Of a stretch of 64,000 nt of DNA, positions 35,660-47,100 are shown piece after piece. This DNA comes from Boesenbergia rotunda. Its lineage: Eukaryota > Streptophyta > Magnoliopsida > Zingiberales > Zingiberaceae. The stretch is taken from positions 186,001 through 250,000 of the forward strand of contig JAGFNQ010009473.1 in assembly GCA_024364735.1 (NCBI GenBank), in the 5' to 3' direction. Under the pieces are notes generated by a model that was given only the letters and a program-made list of their open reading frames with translations, ran no database searches and was not told the DNA's origin. Every line of letters begins with the position of its first letter. Position 1 is the stretch's first letter. The translations under genes were made by a program, and so were the position numbers.

Positions 35660-36454
35660 CTTTCATGAATTGAAGATCGGTGGGACAGGTGTAGAGGCTC
35701 TCGCCTGGGCACAATTCTCGGGCTCTCGCCCGAGCAGAGTTTCCAGGCTCTCGCCTGGACAAGGCTTCAGACTTCCTATTCAGACCACCACTTGAACACG
35801 AGTCACTAGCTAGTGCCCCATGGAAGGCGGCACTAGGAGAGACTGGCCCAGGAGAGCTGGCGGAGAGCTGGTGGCAGCATCCTCACCCACAGAGGCCCAT
35901 AGCCTGGGAGAGGATGCTCCAGGAGAGCCTCCCCGGACTGGCATTGGCTGAGATAGGAGGCATATGGTAATACGAATCGCTGGTGATGGACGTTTCGCTG
36001 CCCGACGCGTCATGTCGCCCGGGCCTTGTTCCATCACTCATTAAAGCAGATGTCAGAGACTGAGATACGAATCGCCATGATGGGACGGGTGCAGAAGGAT
36101 TCTCATAAACTAGCCAGCTCTCGTCGAGCCTTGGGCTTTGGGCCTGGCCGGTCGCGTGGCGACCCACGCTTCCCGGTTTTCGACCCAACCGAGTGGCCAA
36201 ACCCTCGTAAGCGGGTCTGACCCCGCTGGACCCTTAGTTTAACGATTTACACAGTAAGGAAGCGTCCTGATCTGGGTGCTCCATTTGATGATCCTGGAGA
36301 TCGTTAGCAGGTCGACAAAGGGAGCAGGCCTGGGAGGTTTGAGGGGGAATGAAGAGGATCCAATCGGCAAGGTAAAAATGTTACATCGCTCAAAACCTGT
36401 CACCCTCACAAGTACACAAAAAAGAAAGGCAAAAAAATACGGACAGCTTAGCCT

Positions 36455-37267
36455 TCACTTGAATGGCTCATCGGTCACGTTGAGTAAGTCCTCACACATG
36501 TCCTCAAGACTCACTGCTGTGGGAGGCAGATCGGGAAGCAGATACCCGCCAAACCTAAGTCGACGGACGATGTTCAACCCTTACGGCATCATTACATCCA
36601 TGAATCGTTTGGCGATTTCAGCCATGTGGGTAGGGGCGTTGATGCACTCAAGCCTGTACTTCTCCCGTCGGGAATCTTCGGTCTCTTTGTAGGATCGAAG
36701 CGTCGTCAGCTCCGATCTAGTCACCTCCCACTCGGACTGTTCAGTTTCCCTACGGGAGCGAAGCTCTGTCAACTCCAATCTGGCTGCCTCCCGCTCTGAC
36801 CTCTCCTGCCGTAGCTGTTCAAGCTCTTCCTTCTGAGTTCGCAACAATTGATCTTTGGAGGAGAGCTCCATAGACAGATCCGTTATTCTTTGTGACTGGG
36901 CCAGAGCATCAACCTCTCTGGTCTCCAGTTGGGCCCGAAGGGAGTCGAGGGCAACTGACGCCCTCTGAAGTTCAGACTTCGCGTGGGCTGACTCGGCCTG
37001 GTCTTCCGCTTGTAGGGCTCGCGCTTTCCGCTCGGCGTGCTTCAGGGTGGAAAGCCTGATGTTTGCTTGGGAAGTGGCTTGTTGCGCCGTCTCAACTTGG
37101 CCATGTGCCACCTCGAGTTGTTCCCCCGAGTGTGCTAGTTGATCTTGCAGAGCCTGAACCTCCTCTCGTAGGTGGTTCAATGTGGGCTCGTCGGCAACTA
37201 GTTGGGAGTGCACCAGCTGCGTTTGCAGGCGCTTCACCTCCCTTTCGGCCTTTGCCCGTGCTGAGCT
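36455..37267 (-). pseudogene. Antisense retrotransposon ORF, long coiled coil, with early stop
   Basis: From a plausible acceptor at 37,267 the frame reads about 228 codons of heptad-rich sequence (LREEVQALQDQLAHSGEQLE and similar). It meets a TAA at 36,581-36,583 after FMDVMMP. The same frame stays open for about 40 further codons (LRFGGYLLPDLPPT...) to a TGA at 36,455, which suggests a nonsense change in a longer protein. It lies downstream of the 38-kb antisense exons and probably belongs to the same transcript. Confidence 0.55.
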
Positions 37268-37394
37268 CTAGGCTAGGAGAGACATAGAGACGCCGTGGCA
37301 GTCTCCTACGAACTGCAGAAGGAACACCGTTCTTAGGAGTCAGAAGTGAAAGGTGCAGTGGAAGACTTAGATCGTCTGTACATACTTGAGTGAC

Positions 37395-38034
37395 CTTCAG
37401 GAAAAAAGCGTCGGCTTTGTTGCCAGAGCCCGGAAAGTAGGACTCCTCAAACCCTTGTGCATAGCGGTCGGCTACCGACCCATACAGGCGCAGATCCTGG
37501 TGGTGCTCGGGCAACTCGCCCGGGGGCATCTTTAGGCGACGGTCTGCCCGAGAGGGCACCAAGAGGTGCATCATCAGGTCTTCGGTCGGACCCTCGACAG
37601 AAGGGGCTCCCGGGCGGTAGGACATCAAGGTGTCGGAAGTGTTGGAGGCGGCAGAAGGGTTGGCGGGCGATGTGGTGACGGAAGGATCGGCCGCAGCATC
37701 GAGGTTAGGGGCAACGACCGAGGCAATTGCTGGTAGGCAAACGGGGGAGTCTTCAATGGGAATGGCGACCGGAGAGTCAACAGCAGGGGCCACGTAGGGA
37801 ACAATGGCCAGAGAAGCAAAGCCGGCTTCTGGCTCGGGAGATGCTCTCTTTGTCTTTTTCTTCTTCTCCAGACGTTTGCTGGAAGAAGGGCGGGACGAGC
37901 CCCTTGTTGGGGAGGGCGCTCGTCGGCGTTTGGAAGGGATGCGCGGTTGGACGGTTGTAGACGGAGCGGTCTCGGAGGCAGTGGGGACTGGCCCCGGTAC
38001 AGTCCGGGGTTGGGTTGGCTGGGACGGCTTCTAC
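37395..38034 (-). CDS. Antisense retrotransposon ORF, middle exon (basic, low complexity)
   Basis: One frame reads a Pro/Ser-rich stretch with two basic clusters (PSKRRRAPSPTRG, SSKRLEKKKKTKRA) that could be nuclear signals. It then reads RADRRLKMPPGELPEHHQDL. It ends at a possible donor (CTGAAG|GTCACT) at 37,395. The 5' boundary is uncertain: stops lie just upstream of about 38,034, and the joint to the exon at 38,208 does not keep phase in my reading. So either the splice site differs or a base change has broken it. Confidence 0.45.
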
Positions 38035-38207
38035 TAAAGTACGTACCTCCTCTAGCAGCCAACATAGAGGTAATCCGAGTCTGTAGCTCGGCCCTCCCTA
38101 GCCTGAAACCTCCCTTCAGGGCCGTAGACAGTAGTAGGGAAACTATGAAAGCAAGACAAGTTCATGCATGACTAAGAGATATACCTGTCAGACACCAGGA
38201 GACTTAC

Positions 38208-39060
38208 CAGCGTCGGATAGAGAAGGGGTGGGGCTCAGGCTAAGACCGAAGGTGGAAAGAATCCCCTCCTTTAGCAGAAGTCCGCCGTGGAAGTGCCTGT
38301 CCTCCAGTTCGGCGGTAACATTCAAGTAGGCGGCGGAAGTGCGATAATGTCTAGGGAGAGTCTCGGAAACGGGAAGTCCCTCGACCCAAGTGGTGGGCCA
38401 GCCCGGGGCGGGGATGGGCCCAATAAAGAAGTACCGTTCCTTCCAGCCTGTGTGCGAAATGGGCAGGTTCAGGAGGAAGGAAGCTTTAGCTCGGGCTTGG
38501 AAGAAGAAGTCGCCTACTTCTTGCTGTTTGGGGTAAAAGAGATAGTGGAAATTCTTCGGTGCAAGGGGAATCCGGAGAAGTGAGAAAACGATGGCCGAGC
38601 CACATATCAGACGTATGGCGTTGGGGGCTAGCTGAGATAGAGGAATCTGGAAGTAGTCGCAGACGGCGGCAATGAAAGGATGAATAGGGAAACGAAAGCT
38701 CGCTTGAAGATGATCCCGAGACAAGGCAATGTAGCCCAAGGGGGCAGAATTCGGGCGCTCGTGTGATTCAGGCAGGAGTAGGTGGTGGTCGGCAGGGATT
38801 AAGAAGTCCGATTGTATTTGGTCCAAATCATGTGCAGTGAGGGTGGTTATCATTGTGGAATACCAGGGCCGAGACGAGGGTGAAGATGAAGAAGAGGAGG
38901 CCATCGGAGAAGGAGGAGGCGAGAAGCTAACCGGTGAAAGGAGTCGCCGAAGAAAAGCTGAGACTAGGTAGCTGTCGCAACCCTGGCGACACTCAAACCG
39001 GCGGAGAACAACGGGCAGTGTCGAATGCGTGGAGAGGAACAAGCAGGCGAGAGGTTTCAT
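38208..39060 (-). CDS. Antisense retrotransposon ORF, first exon (Transposase_28-like domain)
   Basis: The ATG at 39,060 opens a 284-codon exon ending at a strong donor (GCTG|GTAAGT). Its core (RFPIHPFIAAVCDYFQIPLS, LAPNAIRLICG, GWKERYFFI) resembles the plant 'putative gypsy type transposon' domain (Pfam Transposase_28). That domain is common in antisense or accessory ORFs of Tat-type elements. Biochemical role unknown. It reads away from the 3' LTR, so a separate promoter near 39.1-39.3 kb or in the LTR would be needed. Confidence 0.65.
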
Positions 39061-39283
39061 TTATGGAAGTAGGCTAGGAGTGCCAGTCGTCCGATGAGCG
39101 ACTGGGAGAAGCGTGCGACCCAGCCGAAGCCGTCTGATCAGACTCGGGCAATATTCGAGGCGACGGAATGCGAGTGCGTTAGAATATTCGCAATAGATGA
39201 CGGTCTGCCCTTCCGAGGGGCGCGCCAAGCTCGGACCAGATTTGAGGTCCAGTCAATCGGACTGCGTGCCTCCTTCGACTAGA

Positions 39284-39300
39284 CTTGAGGGAGATGTTTA
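39284..39300 (+). other. Polypurine tract before the 3' LTR
   Basis: TTGAGGGAGATGTTTA directly precedes the TG of the 3' LTR. The purine run GAGGGAGA is short but in the right place to prime plus-strand synthesis. Confidence 0.55.
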
Positions 39301-40288
39301 TGATCCCGGGCCAGCTTGCGTGTAACCTGGCCCGGCAGCTTGGCGCTCAGCCAAAAGGGAGGTGGCTAGTAAGCTAAACGATCCCGTCAGATAGGGGGCC
39401 AGCGGTTTGGGCCCCCGGGCTTCCATGTCAAGACCCACCTAGTCATATAGCAGCCCTCTCCTGAGTCAAATGGTTTAAGACTCACCCAGGCTCGGCTCCC
39501 TGCCGACGCGTGGCGGCCCACGCTCCGGGAATAGGCCTGAGCCAAGGGAGATGTTACTCAGTGCCCCAATCGGCACCCTCATAACCCTCAGCCGGCCTCA
39601 TTACTCAGTGCCCTAGTCGGCACCCTCATAGGCCCTCAGCCGGCCTCGTTACTCAGTGCCTCAGTCGACACCCTCATAGACCCTCATCCGGCCTCGTTAC
39701 TTAGTGCTCCAGTCGGCACAACCACTCCCTGACACTGGACTACCAGAAGTTGTACGGGGTCGGCGCAGGACCTTGGTTATCCTGGTCCCCAGTGGCGGAT
39801 ATCTCGCCGAGGTATTGATCTGTCTGCCACATCTTGTCCCCGTACCTCGACCACATGCCCTGGTGTCAGGCCGAGCGGCGTCCAGCGGCGCCGACTCTTA
39901 AGTTGACAGTGCCCCTTTCCTTTATACAGCATGTGCCACTTTACCCTGCCATCACTGGACATGCATTACCATGTCCTCGCTATACGACAGCAGGTGGCAG
40001 GCGGGGCAGAACCTGTCAGCTTCCCCGGCTACATATACCTCTCACTCCGCATTTCCCAGGTACGCGCGATAGTGCAATTTTCATACTGTTCCATTGCCTT
40101 CCATCGCCACCGTCGTGTACTGACTTGACCGTCGGAGTGTCTGGCCGGGGATTTTTCCCGGCGGGTTCTAACGATCTTCGCCTTGCAGGTTAGAAACGAC
40201 CCAGCTCGTCAGGCCACCTAAGCGACCTCGCTATTCCCGGAGGCTCACTCAACTATAAGGGCGTCCAACTCACTTCGCGACAGGATCA
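39301..40288 (+). repeat. 3' LTR (988 bp)
   Basis: It matches the 5' LTR along its length, with small indels and mainly C/T or G/A differences. It has the same four-copy tandem repeat (39,554-39,725) and ends GGATCA, followed by the GTCAT duplication. Confidence 0.97.
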
Positions 40289-40364
40289 GTCATTGTTGTA
40301 TCTTTTCCTCTCCTTCATCACCCTAACTATCAATTTTTTTTTTTTTTTTTTACAAAATTCACAT

Positions 40365-40908
40365 GTTAGATTTTTTTTTGGGGTGCAAAAATAAAAAAAC
40401 GCTTCGTTTTGGTCTCCAAATACTCATTATTATAGGGGCATCTAATTTTATGTTTTTAATAAAAAAAAGTGTCCTTCGCGTTATTCAATCATGTACATTA
40501 ATCTTTATACCTTTCAATACCATTTTCATTATTATTTCTCACCTAAATTTCTCGTTTAAATTCTAAATCGATCAGATGCATTGTAACAGTTATGAATGAG
40601 CAAATCGAATTCATATTATAGCAATTACGAAATCATAATCATTATAATTATGATTTCGTATATCTTACAATGTAAATGATAAACGAATGATTGAATTCAT
40701 ATTTTAACAATTATGAAATTTAACTGTTACATATGAATATTTTACGTAGTGTAATAATTATAATTTCATAGCGTCCTATCATTTTAGGATTTAAACGAAA
40801 AATTAATATGAAGATATGGAAGCATAGAAGGGTAAATAGGCATGATTGAACATTATGCAAAGATGTCTTTTTGATTAAAAGACAAAATGAGACGCCCTCG
40901 ATCATTCC
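40365..40908. mobile_element. Foldback element upstream of eIF5B
   Basis: The left half and the reverse complement of the right half align. Shared ordered blocks include (A)AAAAAG(T/A)(G/C), TTCAATCATG, TT(T/C)ATAC.CTT, TCGTTTAAAT and TGTAACAGTT. The centre has a 13-bp perfect hairpin (ACGAAATCATAAT at about 40,627 with its complement ending at 40,659). It is non-coding; the mirrored ORFs on the two strands are a consequence of the symmetry. No clear target duplication. Confidence 0.65.
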
Positions 40909-41046
40909 AAAAAAAAAAAAACCACCCTTGTCTTGGTTTTTTTCCGTCTTTCCTTCTGGGCAGTAAACACTGAACAGAGACTTAGAGATGGATTTTTTTG
41001 AAAAAGTATATCAGCTACGGGGATGGATAAATCCTACGCGTGTTGC

Positions 41047-41140
41047 TTTATAAACTGAAAACTATTTTTAGCGTTAGGGTTCCCGAACCGAAGCCGATCT
41101 CGCTCTCGAAACTCTACCTCGCTGTCTTTGTTCGCCGTGT
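41047..41140 (+). promoter_or_regulatory. Probable eIF5B core promoter and leader
   Basis: A TATA-like TTTATAAAC at about 41,047 is followed by a C/T-rich leader before the first ATG at 41,141. If transcription starts about 30 bp after the TATA box, the leader is roughly 90 nt. This is inference from position and composition. Confidence 0.45.
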
Positions 41141-41191
41141 ATGATTGGAAGAATTCCATTGAGGAGTAATGGGTCGGAAGAAGAACTTTAA
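41141..41191 (+). other. Upstream ORF overlapping the eIF5B start codon
   Basis: An ATG at 41,141 opens a 16-codon ORF that ends with TAA at 41,189-41,191, past the main start at 41,169 and in another frame. Its ATG context is poor (T at -3, A at +4), whereas the main ATG has G at -3 and G at +4, so most ribosomes would scan past it. It matters only if transcription starts upstream of 41,141. Confidence 0.5.
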
Positions 41192-44100
41192 CATCAACGA
41201 CGACGAGTACTCCTTGCCGGACGCACCGGAGCAGTCACTGCCAGCGAGTCATGGAGCAGTGGTAGAAAGCCGCCCCGCCGCGGGCTCGAAGAAGAGTAAG
41301 AAGGGCGGAAAGAACCAGGGCAACGTCGCCGTCGCTGATGATCCCCCGGATGCGCTTGCTGCTGCGTCTGACGTCGTTCATCATCGAGAGGACGAAGGCG
41401 AGGAGGCCCCCCTAGTCTTCTCCGGTAAGAAGAAATCCTCTAAATCTAAGAAGAGTAATATCTCTGGGAGTGGGTTTGCATCCCTTAACTCATTTGGGGA
41501 TGAGGCGGATGATGAGGAACCAGAAGAGAACCCGAGATCGAAGACCGAACCTGAGGTTGGTCGCTATGCGGAGGATGAAAGCAGAGATTTTGACGTGGAA
41601 TCGAGTCGTCAGGGAAATTTGGAGGATGTAGGTTCAAGGAAGCAACAGAAGAAGAAAAAGAAAAAGGGTGGACGGACTGCCCAAGAGGAGGAGGACTTAG
41701 AAAAACTCCTGCTTGAGCTGGGTGAAGCCCCTGCGTCTGCTCCGACCCAAGCATTACCTTCTGCATTAGTTGAGGATGGTGGTGAGGAGATCAATGATCC
41801 TGAATTCGAATCTAACAATCCAGGGAATGAAGTTGAGGAAGTTGCCTCAAAGAAGCAGCAGAAGAAAAAGAAAAAGAAGAGTGGAAGAACTGCCCAGGAG
41901 GAGGAAGACTTAGATAAGATTCTCGCTGAACTTGGGGATGGCCCGCCGCCACCGCAACCAAGCATGGCAGCTCCGGCACCATCTTCTGAGGTGGTGGAGG
42001 AATCAACTCCAGCTCCTGTAGAACAGCCAGAGGAAGCGGATAAAGACGGGGAGGTTGAAGGCGAGTCAGCAGCTGCTAAGAAGAAGAAGAAGAAGAAAGA
42101 GAAGGAGAAAGAGAAGAAAGCTGCAGCAGCAGCTGCTGCTGCGACACCATCTGTTGTTGCTGTTAAGGACGAGAAGAAGGATGAAGCAAAGGGAAAGGTT
42201 CCTGACAAGAAGTTGCCCAAGCATGTGAGGGAGATGCAGGAAGCACTGGTGAGGAGGAAGGAGGCAGAAGAGAGGAAGAAAAGGGAAGAGGAGGAGAGGC
42301 TTAGGAAGGAGGAGGAAGAGAGGAAGCGGCTAGAGGAATTGGAGAGACAAGCGGAGGAGGCAAAACGGAGAAAGAAGGAAAGGGAAAAGGAGAAGTTGCT
42401 GAAGAAGAAACAGGAGGGCAAACTTTTGACGGCTAAACAAAAGGATGAACAGAGAAGGCTAGAGGCAATGAGGAAACAATTCCTTTCTCAGAATGAGATT
42501 CCAAGTGGTGATTCTGTTGCAGAGATAAAAAAGAGGCCCAGGTATGATACAAAGAAGGCGAAGCAGTCTCAACATAAGGTTTCTGAAACAGACAAGGTGA
42601 TGGAGAATGAAAATGAAGCTGATGAACCTGGCATACTGCAAGTTGTGGAAGATGCTATAGTTGAAGAGGACTCACAATCTCAAGCTGGGGATGCTGAGTA
42701 CAAAGATGAAGGAGATCATGGAGCAGAAGATGTTAAAGCTTTGGATGAGGATGAAGATGACGAAGAATGGGATGCAAAGAGTTGGGATGATCTTGATGTG
42801 ACATTGCCTTCTGCAAGCCCTTTTGCTGAAGAGGATCAGGAAGCCACAACAAAATCTGTAGTTAAGGGAGCTTCCGAACGGGTGGTAACCCCGTCTTTGG
42901 AACTTCAAGCAGACTCAGAGGCACCTTCAAAGCTTGCTGTAAAAAAGGTGGTGGCTCCCCAGAAAACTACAAAGACTATTGAGGTTAACAAAGGGGTCGA
43001 AGGTGAAAGGGAATCTATTAAGAATATTAAAGGGGGAAAAGAATCATTTAAGAAGCGAGAATCAACTGATGTGGAGGATAAATCCAAAAAAAATGGTCCT
43101 GATCTCCGCTCACCAATTTGTTGCATTCTTGGACATGTAGATACTGGGAAGACCAAGCTCTTAGATTGCATCCGACGCACCAATGTACAAGAGGGAGAAG
43201 CTGGTGGTATCACCCAGCAGATTGGGGCTACATATTTTCCAACAGAAAATATAAGGGAAAGAACAAAAGAGTTAAAGGCTGATGCAACACTTAAGGTTCC
43301 AGGTTTGCTTGTTATTGATACCCCAGGGCATGAGTCCTTCTCCAATCTACGATCTAGAGGTTCAAGCCTGTGTGATATTGCTATAGTGGTTGTGGATATT
43401 ATGCATGGGCTTGAGCAGCAAACTATTGAATCACTTAACCTTTTAAAAAGTCGGGAAACAGAGTTTATTGTTGCACTAAATAAGGTGAATATTTATGGTT
43501 TTACTAACACTGATAATTGCATTTTTCACGCACTCAATTTATTTCTTCTAAATTACTCATAAATATATATGTATTTTTCTAATATCCAAGGTGGATCGAC
43601 TGTATGGTTGGAAATCATTCCCAAATGCACCCATTATTAAGGCACTCAAACAACAATCTAATGATGTGAAGAATGAATTCGATATGAGGCTTACTCAGGT
43701 CAGTATTGTGGGAGCTACCATGAATGCTTTGCTCTGTTATCTTTCTGTTATAATTTATTTTGTCTCAATATTTTATTTCCTCTTTTTGCCAGATCATTAC
43801 CCAATTCAAAGAGCAGGGCTTGAACACAGCTCTGTACTTCAAGAATAGAGAAATGGGTGAAACATTCAACATAGTTCCAACAAGTGCAATCAGGTAACAT
43901 CAACATTGCAAGAGAAAGTTCTTCATAAATACCTTGTTTGATTTTTTTATGAAAGAATTTTATGATGCATAATTAATGTTTAATATTTGTGTATATATTG
44001 TCAGTGGTGAAGGCATACCAGATCTTCTCTTATTGTTGGTGCAATGGGCACAGAAAACAATGGAAGATAAACTTACTTTTGTGGATGAAGTTCAGGTTTG

Positions 44101-47100
44101 TTAGGACTCTTAGAAGTACTTATTCTGCATTGGATCTTTATGCACTCTGTCCTATATTATTTCTTTCTTCTTCATGTCAGATACACACTTTTGATGTTAC
44201 TCTAGTAATGCCTTCTGAATATATATAAAGCCATGAATTTCTGTATGAATATATATTCATTGTATTTTGTTTGTAAATGTTAGATTGAATGGCCTTGTTC
44301 TTGATATATATTTCAGTGTACGGTGTTGGAGGTTAAAGTGATTGAAGGTTTAGGGACAACTATAGATGTTGTACTAGTGAATGGTGTTCTCCATGAGGGT
44401 GATCAGATAGTTGTTTGTGGAATGCAGGTATTCATTTTTTTTCACCTCTAGTTGGCTCATGTCCTTCTGTTTTCTCTTCTGAAAATATGATTGCAACTAA
44501 TTTTACACTCAGGGCCCCATTGTGACTGGCATTAGAGCTTTGCTGACTCCCCACCCCATGAAGGAGCTCCGAGTGAAGGTGAGTTGATGGCTTGGTGGTG
44601 ATATTTTTGCTGGTTTAGTGTATGTGTCCCAGAGGATATGGCAAGATGAGTAAATCTCGATAGAGTTCCTCTATCTCATTTCCCCCAAGTGAATAAAGAT
44701 AGTTTGGCCATGTTGACACTTTCTAACATTATAGAATAAACAAGAAATTGTAGAATTATTTATATGTCTTGTCTCTAGCGGTCGACATCCAAACAAGTTA
44801 TTAAATCGTGTAATATGGTATCTTTCCTGTGACTATTTTCTGCTCATTCCAGCTCTTCTCTTAGAAACATCACGAGTAGATTCAAAAGGAATGCCAAATC
44901 ACTGTGTATTATCCTTCCGTAGCAACTGAGGCAATGTATAAATAGAATGTATGCAAGGTTAGTCAGATAATTTGAACTGTTCCAATTCTGTAAGATACAA
45001 AAAATTGGATTAGGTAACTACAAGTAGATTGATCACGATCAACATGCATAAAGGTAAATGTCTGCTACTCTGCTTATACTGTTAAATGTAGTCTACTAGC
45101 AACATAATGGCAAACTTCCTCATAGAAGAAATATAAAATCGGTATATTTATCCATGATTTATGGTTCATGCTGATGGATAGTAAACAACAATTCATGGTT
45201 GTATTTGGTTGATAGGAGCCATTAATTTGGTTAAACATCTCCACTGCTCAAGTAGAAATTTACATGGATTGTGTATGATAAGGTTTACCTTTACATGTCA
45301 TGGGAAATAGACTCGGAAGTAATACTCATGGTAAAGGGATCATGAACACTGGATAGCTCTCTTTACAGAGTATCAATTGACAAAATATTGTATTGTTAAT
45401 TGGCCATGAATAGGAAGAATAGAGAAGTAGTTTTTAGTTGTGTTTTTAGACTTTTGTTTCTTGGTTTCAAGTTTTTTTAAAATTAACTGTTATTTTCTCA
45501 ATTGTGTTTCTAAATAAACACAGGAATTCAGTGTTGATGCCTAGGATTTTCTCACTGACTCTAAAATTTGGAGTTACATTAAACATTTGTGTTGATTATT
45601 ATACCAAATTCAAGATCTATCTCTTCAAGATGTAATTCCACAATTTTTTGGTTTTTAAGTTAAGTTGATTTCTATGAATACCATGTTTCTGGGATTTGAA
45701 TGCGAATTTTTTATTCAGGATTTTTTTTTTCACCATGTTAACTTGAAATCAAATTGAATAATTCGTTTTTGGTTGCCATTTCAATTGTCGATCATATTTG
45801 AAATTGCTTATTGTTGAAAAGGTGGCTTACATGATCAGAAATTGATTCTTGGACAGCCTAAGTTCAAGACCAAGCATTGGTGGGTCCTGCTCCAACTGAT
45901 CAGTAGGATCAATATTGTTTTAATTTATCTGAGTGCATTTGGAGCTCCCAGATTAGGTGCTTCTATGGGTTCCTGGTGCATAGGTTTTCTGATGTGTTTC
46001 TGATTCTGATCTAGACGAATTATATTTGATTAGAATAGGTTGATAGTGAGCTTTGGTTGGATGGTTAGTATCATTTTTGTTTGCTAATAAGAAAATAGGA
46101 ATACAGTTCTCATGATTCTATTACTTTTGTTTGATCATGGACGGTCTTATTCAGTTGAATGGTGATATAGATGGTCTGTGGTTCTTTTTTATCTAAATCT
46201 TCATTGTCAAACAATGTTTTTGATATGAAATGTTGGACAATGAATTGTTATATGGAGGATTAGAGGTGGATGCTTAACTGTTAAAATTTTATTTGAAGCA
46301 TCGAGTTAAATCTGTAAATTCTTTTGTTACAAACTGACCTACAATTTTTTTCATCTGGACAAACTAACTAGTTCCATGATGATACTTTAATGTAAATTTT
46401 CTTTGTCAGTTGTTTTTCATATGAAACGTTGGCAAGCTATATGGAAGATTGGAGGCCATTGGTTTTCTCAACTGTTAAAATGTTATTTGCAGCATTGAGT
46501 TAAATCTGCAAATTCTTCTGTTACAAACTGACCATTCTTTTGCCTTACAATTTTTTGTCTGGACTTATAGATGGATTGTGATTACTGTTCATTCTGAAAT
46601 GCAGCATAATTTGTTTCTTACCTAAAGTTTATGAGCTGCAATGATGTTTAGGATGTCATGTCATTGTTATGTAAAACATTTATGAATCATGAGCAAATCT
46701 ATTTTTTTATATTTCTTTAAAATTTTTAGCCTAATTGAAAATGTGATCAGTTGATACTTGACTTTTCCTTTTATACGGCGGGAAAACCTAAAACGTTCTA
46801 GTTATTGGCATTAATTATGATTATGATTCTTGCTTGGAATATACAGCAGTCATAGGTATCATTTGAATTCCATGTGTTGACTGCGTACTTGTTTAATGGG
46901 TGGCTGTTTTATGTTTTCTCAGGGCTCGTACTTGCACCACAAAGAGATTAAAGCAGCCCAAGGTGTGAAGATTTCTGCACAGGTATATGTGGATTGTAGT
47001 GCAATTTGTATGTCTCTGCAAACCTCCACTCTTTAAAATTCTTTTCTTTACTTAAGCTACTTTGTCTGGGTGATTGACTTTCACAGGGCCTTGAACATGC

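Larger units (their letters stand above)
27950..40288 (+). mobile_element. Ty3/gypsy LTR retrotransposon of the Tat lineage, broken, integrase not seen
   Basis: Both LTRs are present (27,950-28,943 and 39,301-40,288) with TGATCC...GGATCA ends. A perfect 5-bp target duplication, GTCAT, lies at 27,945-27,949 and 40,289-40,293. Inside, in order, are the primer site, gag, protease, reverse transcriptase, RNase H, a second archaeal-type RNase H, a tandem array, and antisense ORFs up to the polypurine tract. The second RNase H and the antisense ORFs are known marks of the Tat lineage. Integrase motifs (HHCC finger, DDE core) were not found where they belong. Gag and pol carry a stop and several frameshifts, so the copy cannot move by itself. 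By a rough hand count the LTRs differ at about 5% of sites, mostly C/T and G/A. At the rate used for rice, that is an insertion about two million years ago. Confidence 0.95.

Noticed and set aside
41609..42421. 270-codon minus-strand ORF rich in Ser and Phe opposite eIF5B exon 1
   Set aside because: It is the complement of the Lys/Glu-rich AAG/GAG codons of eIF5B, which has full support in its own frame.
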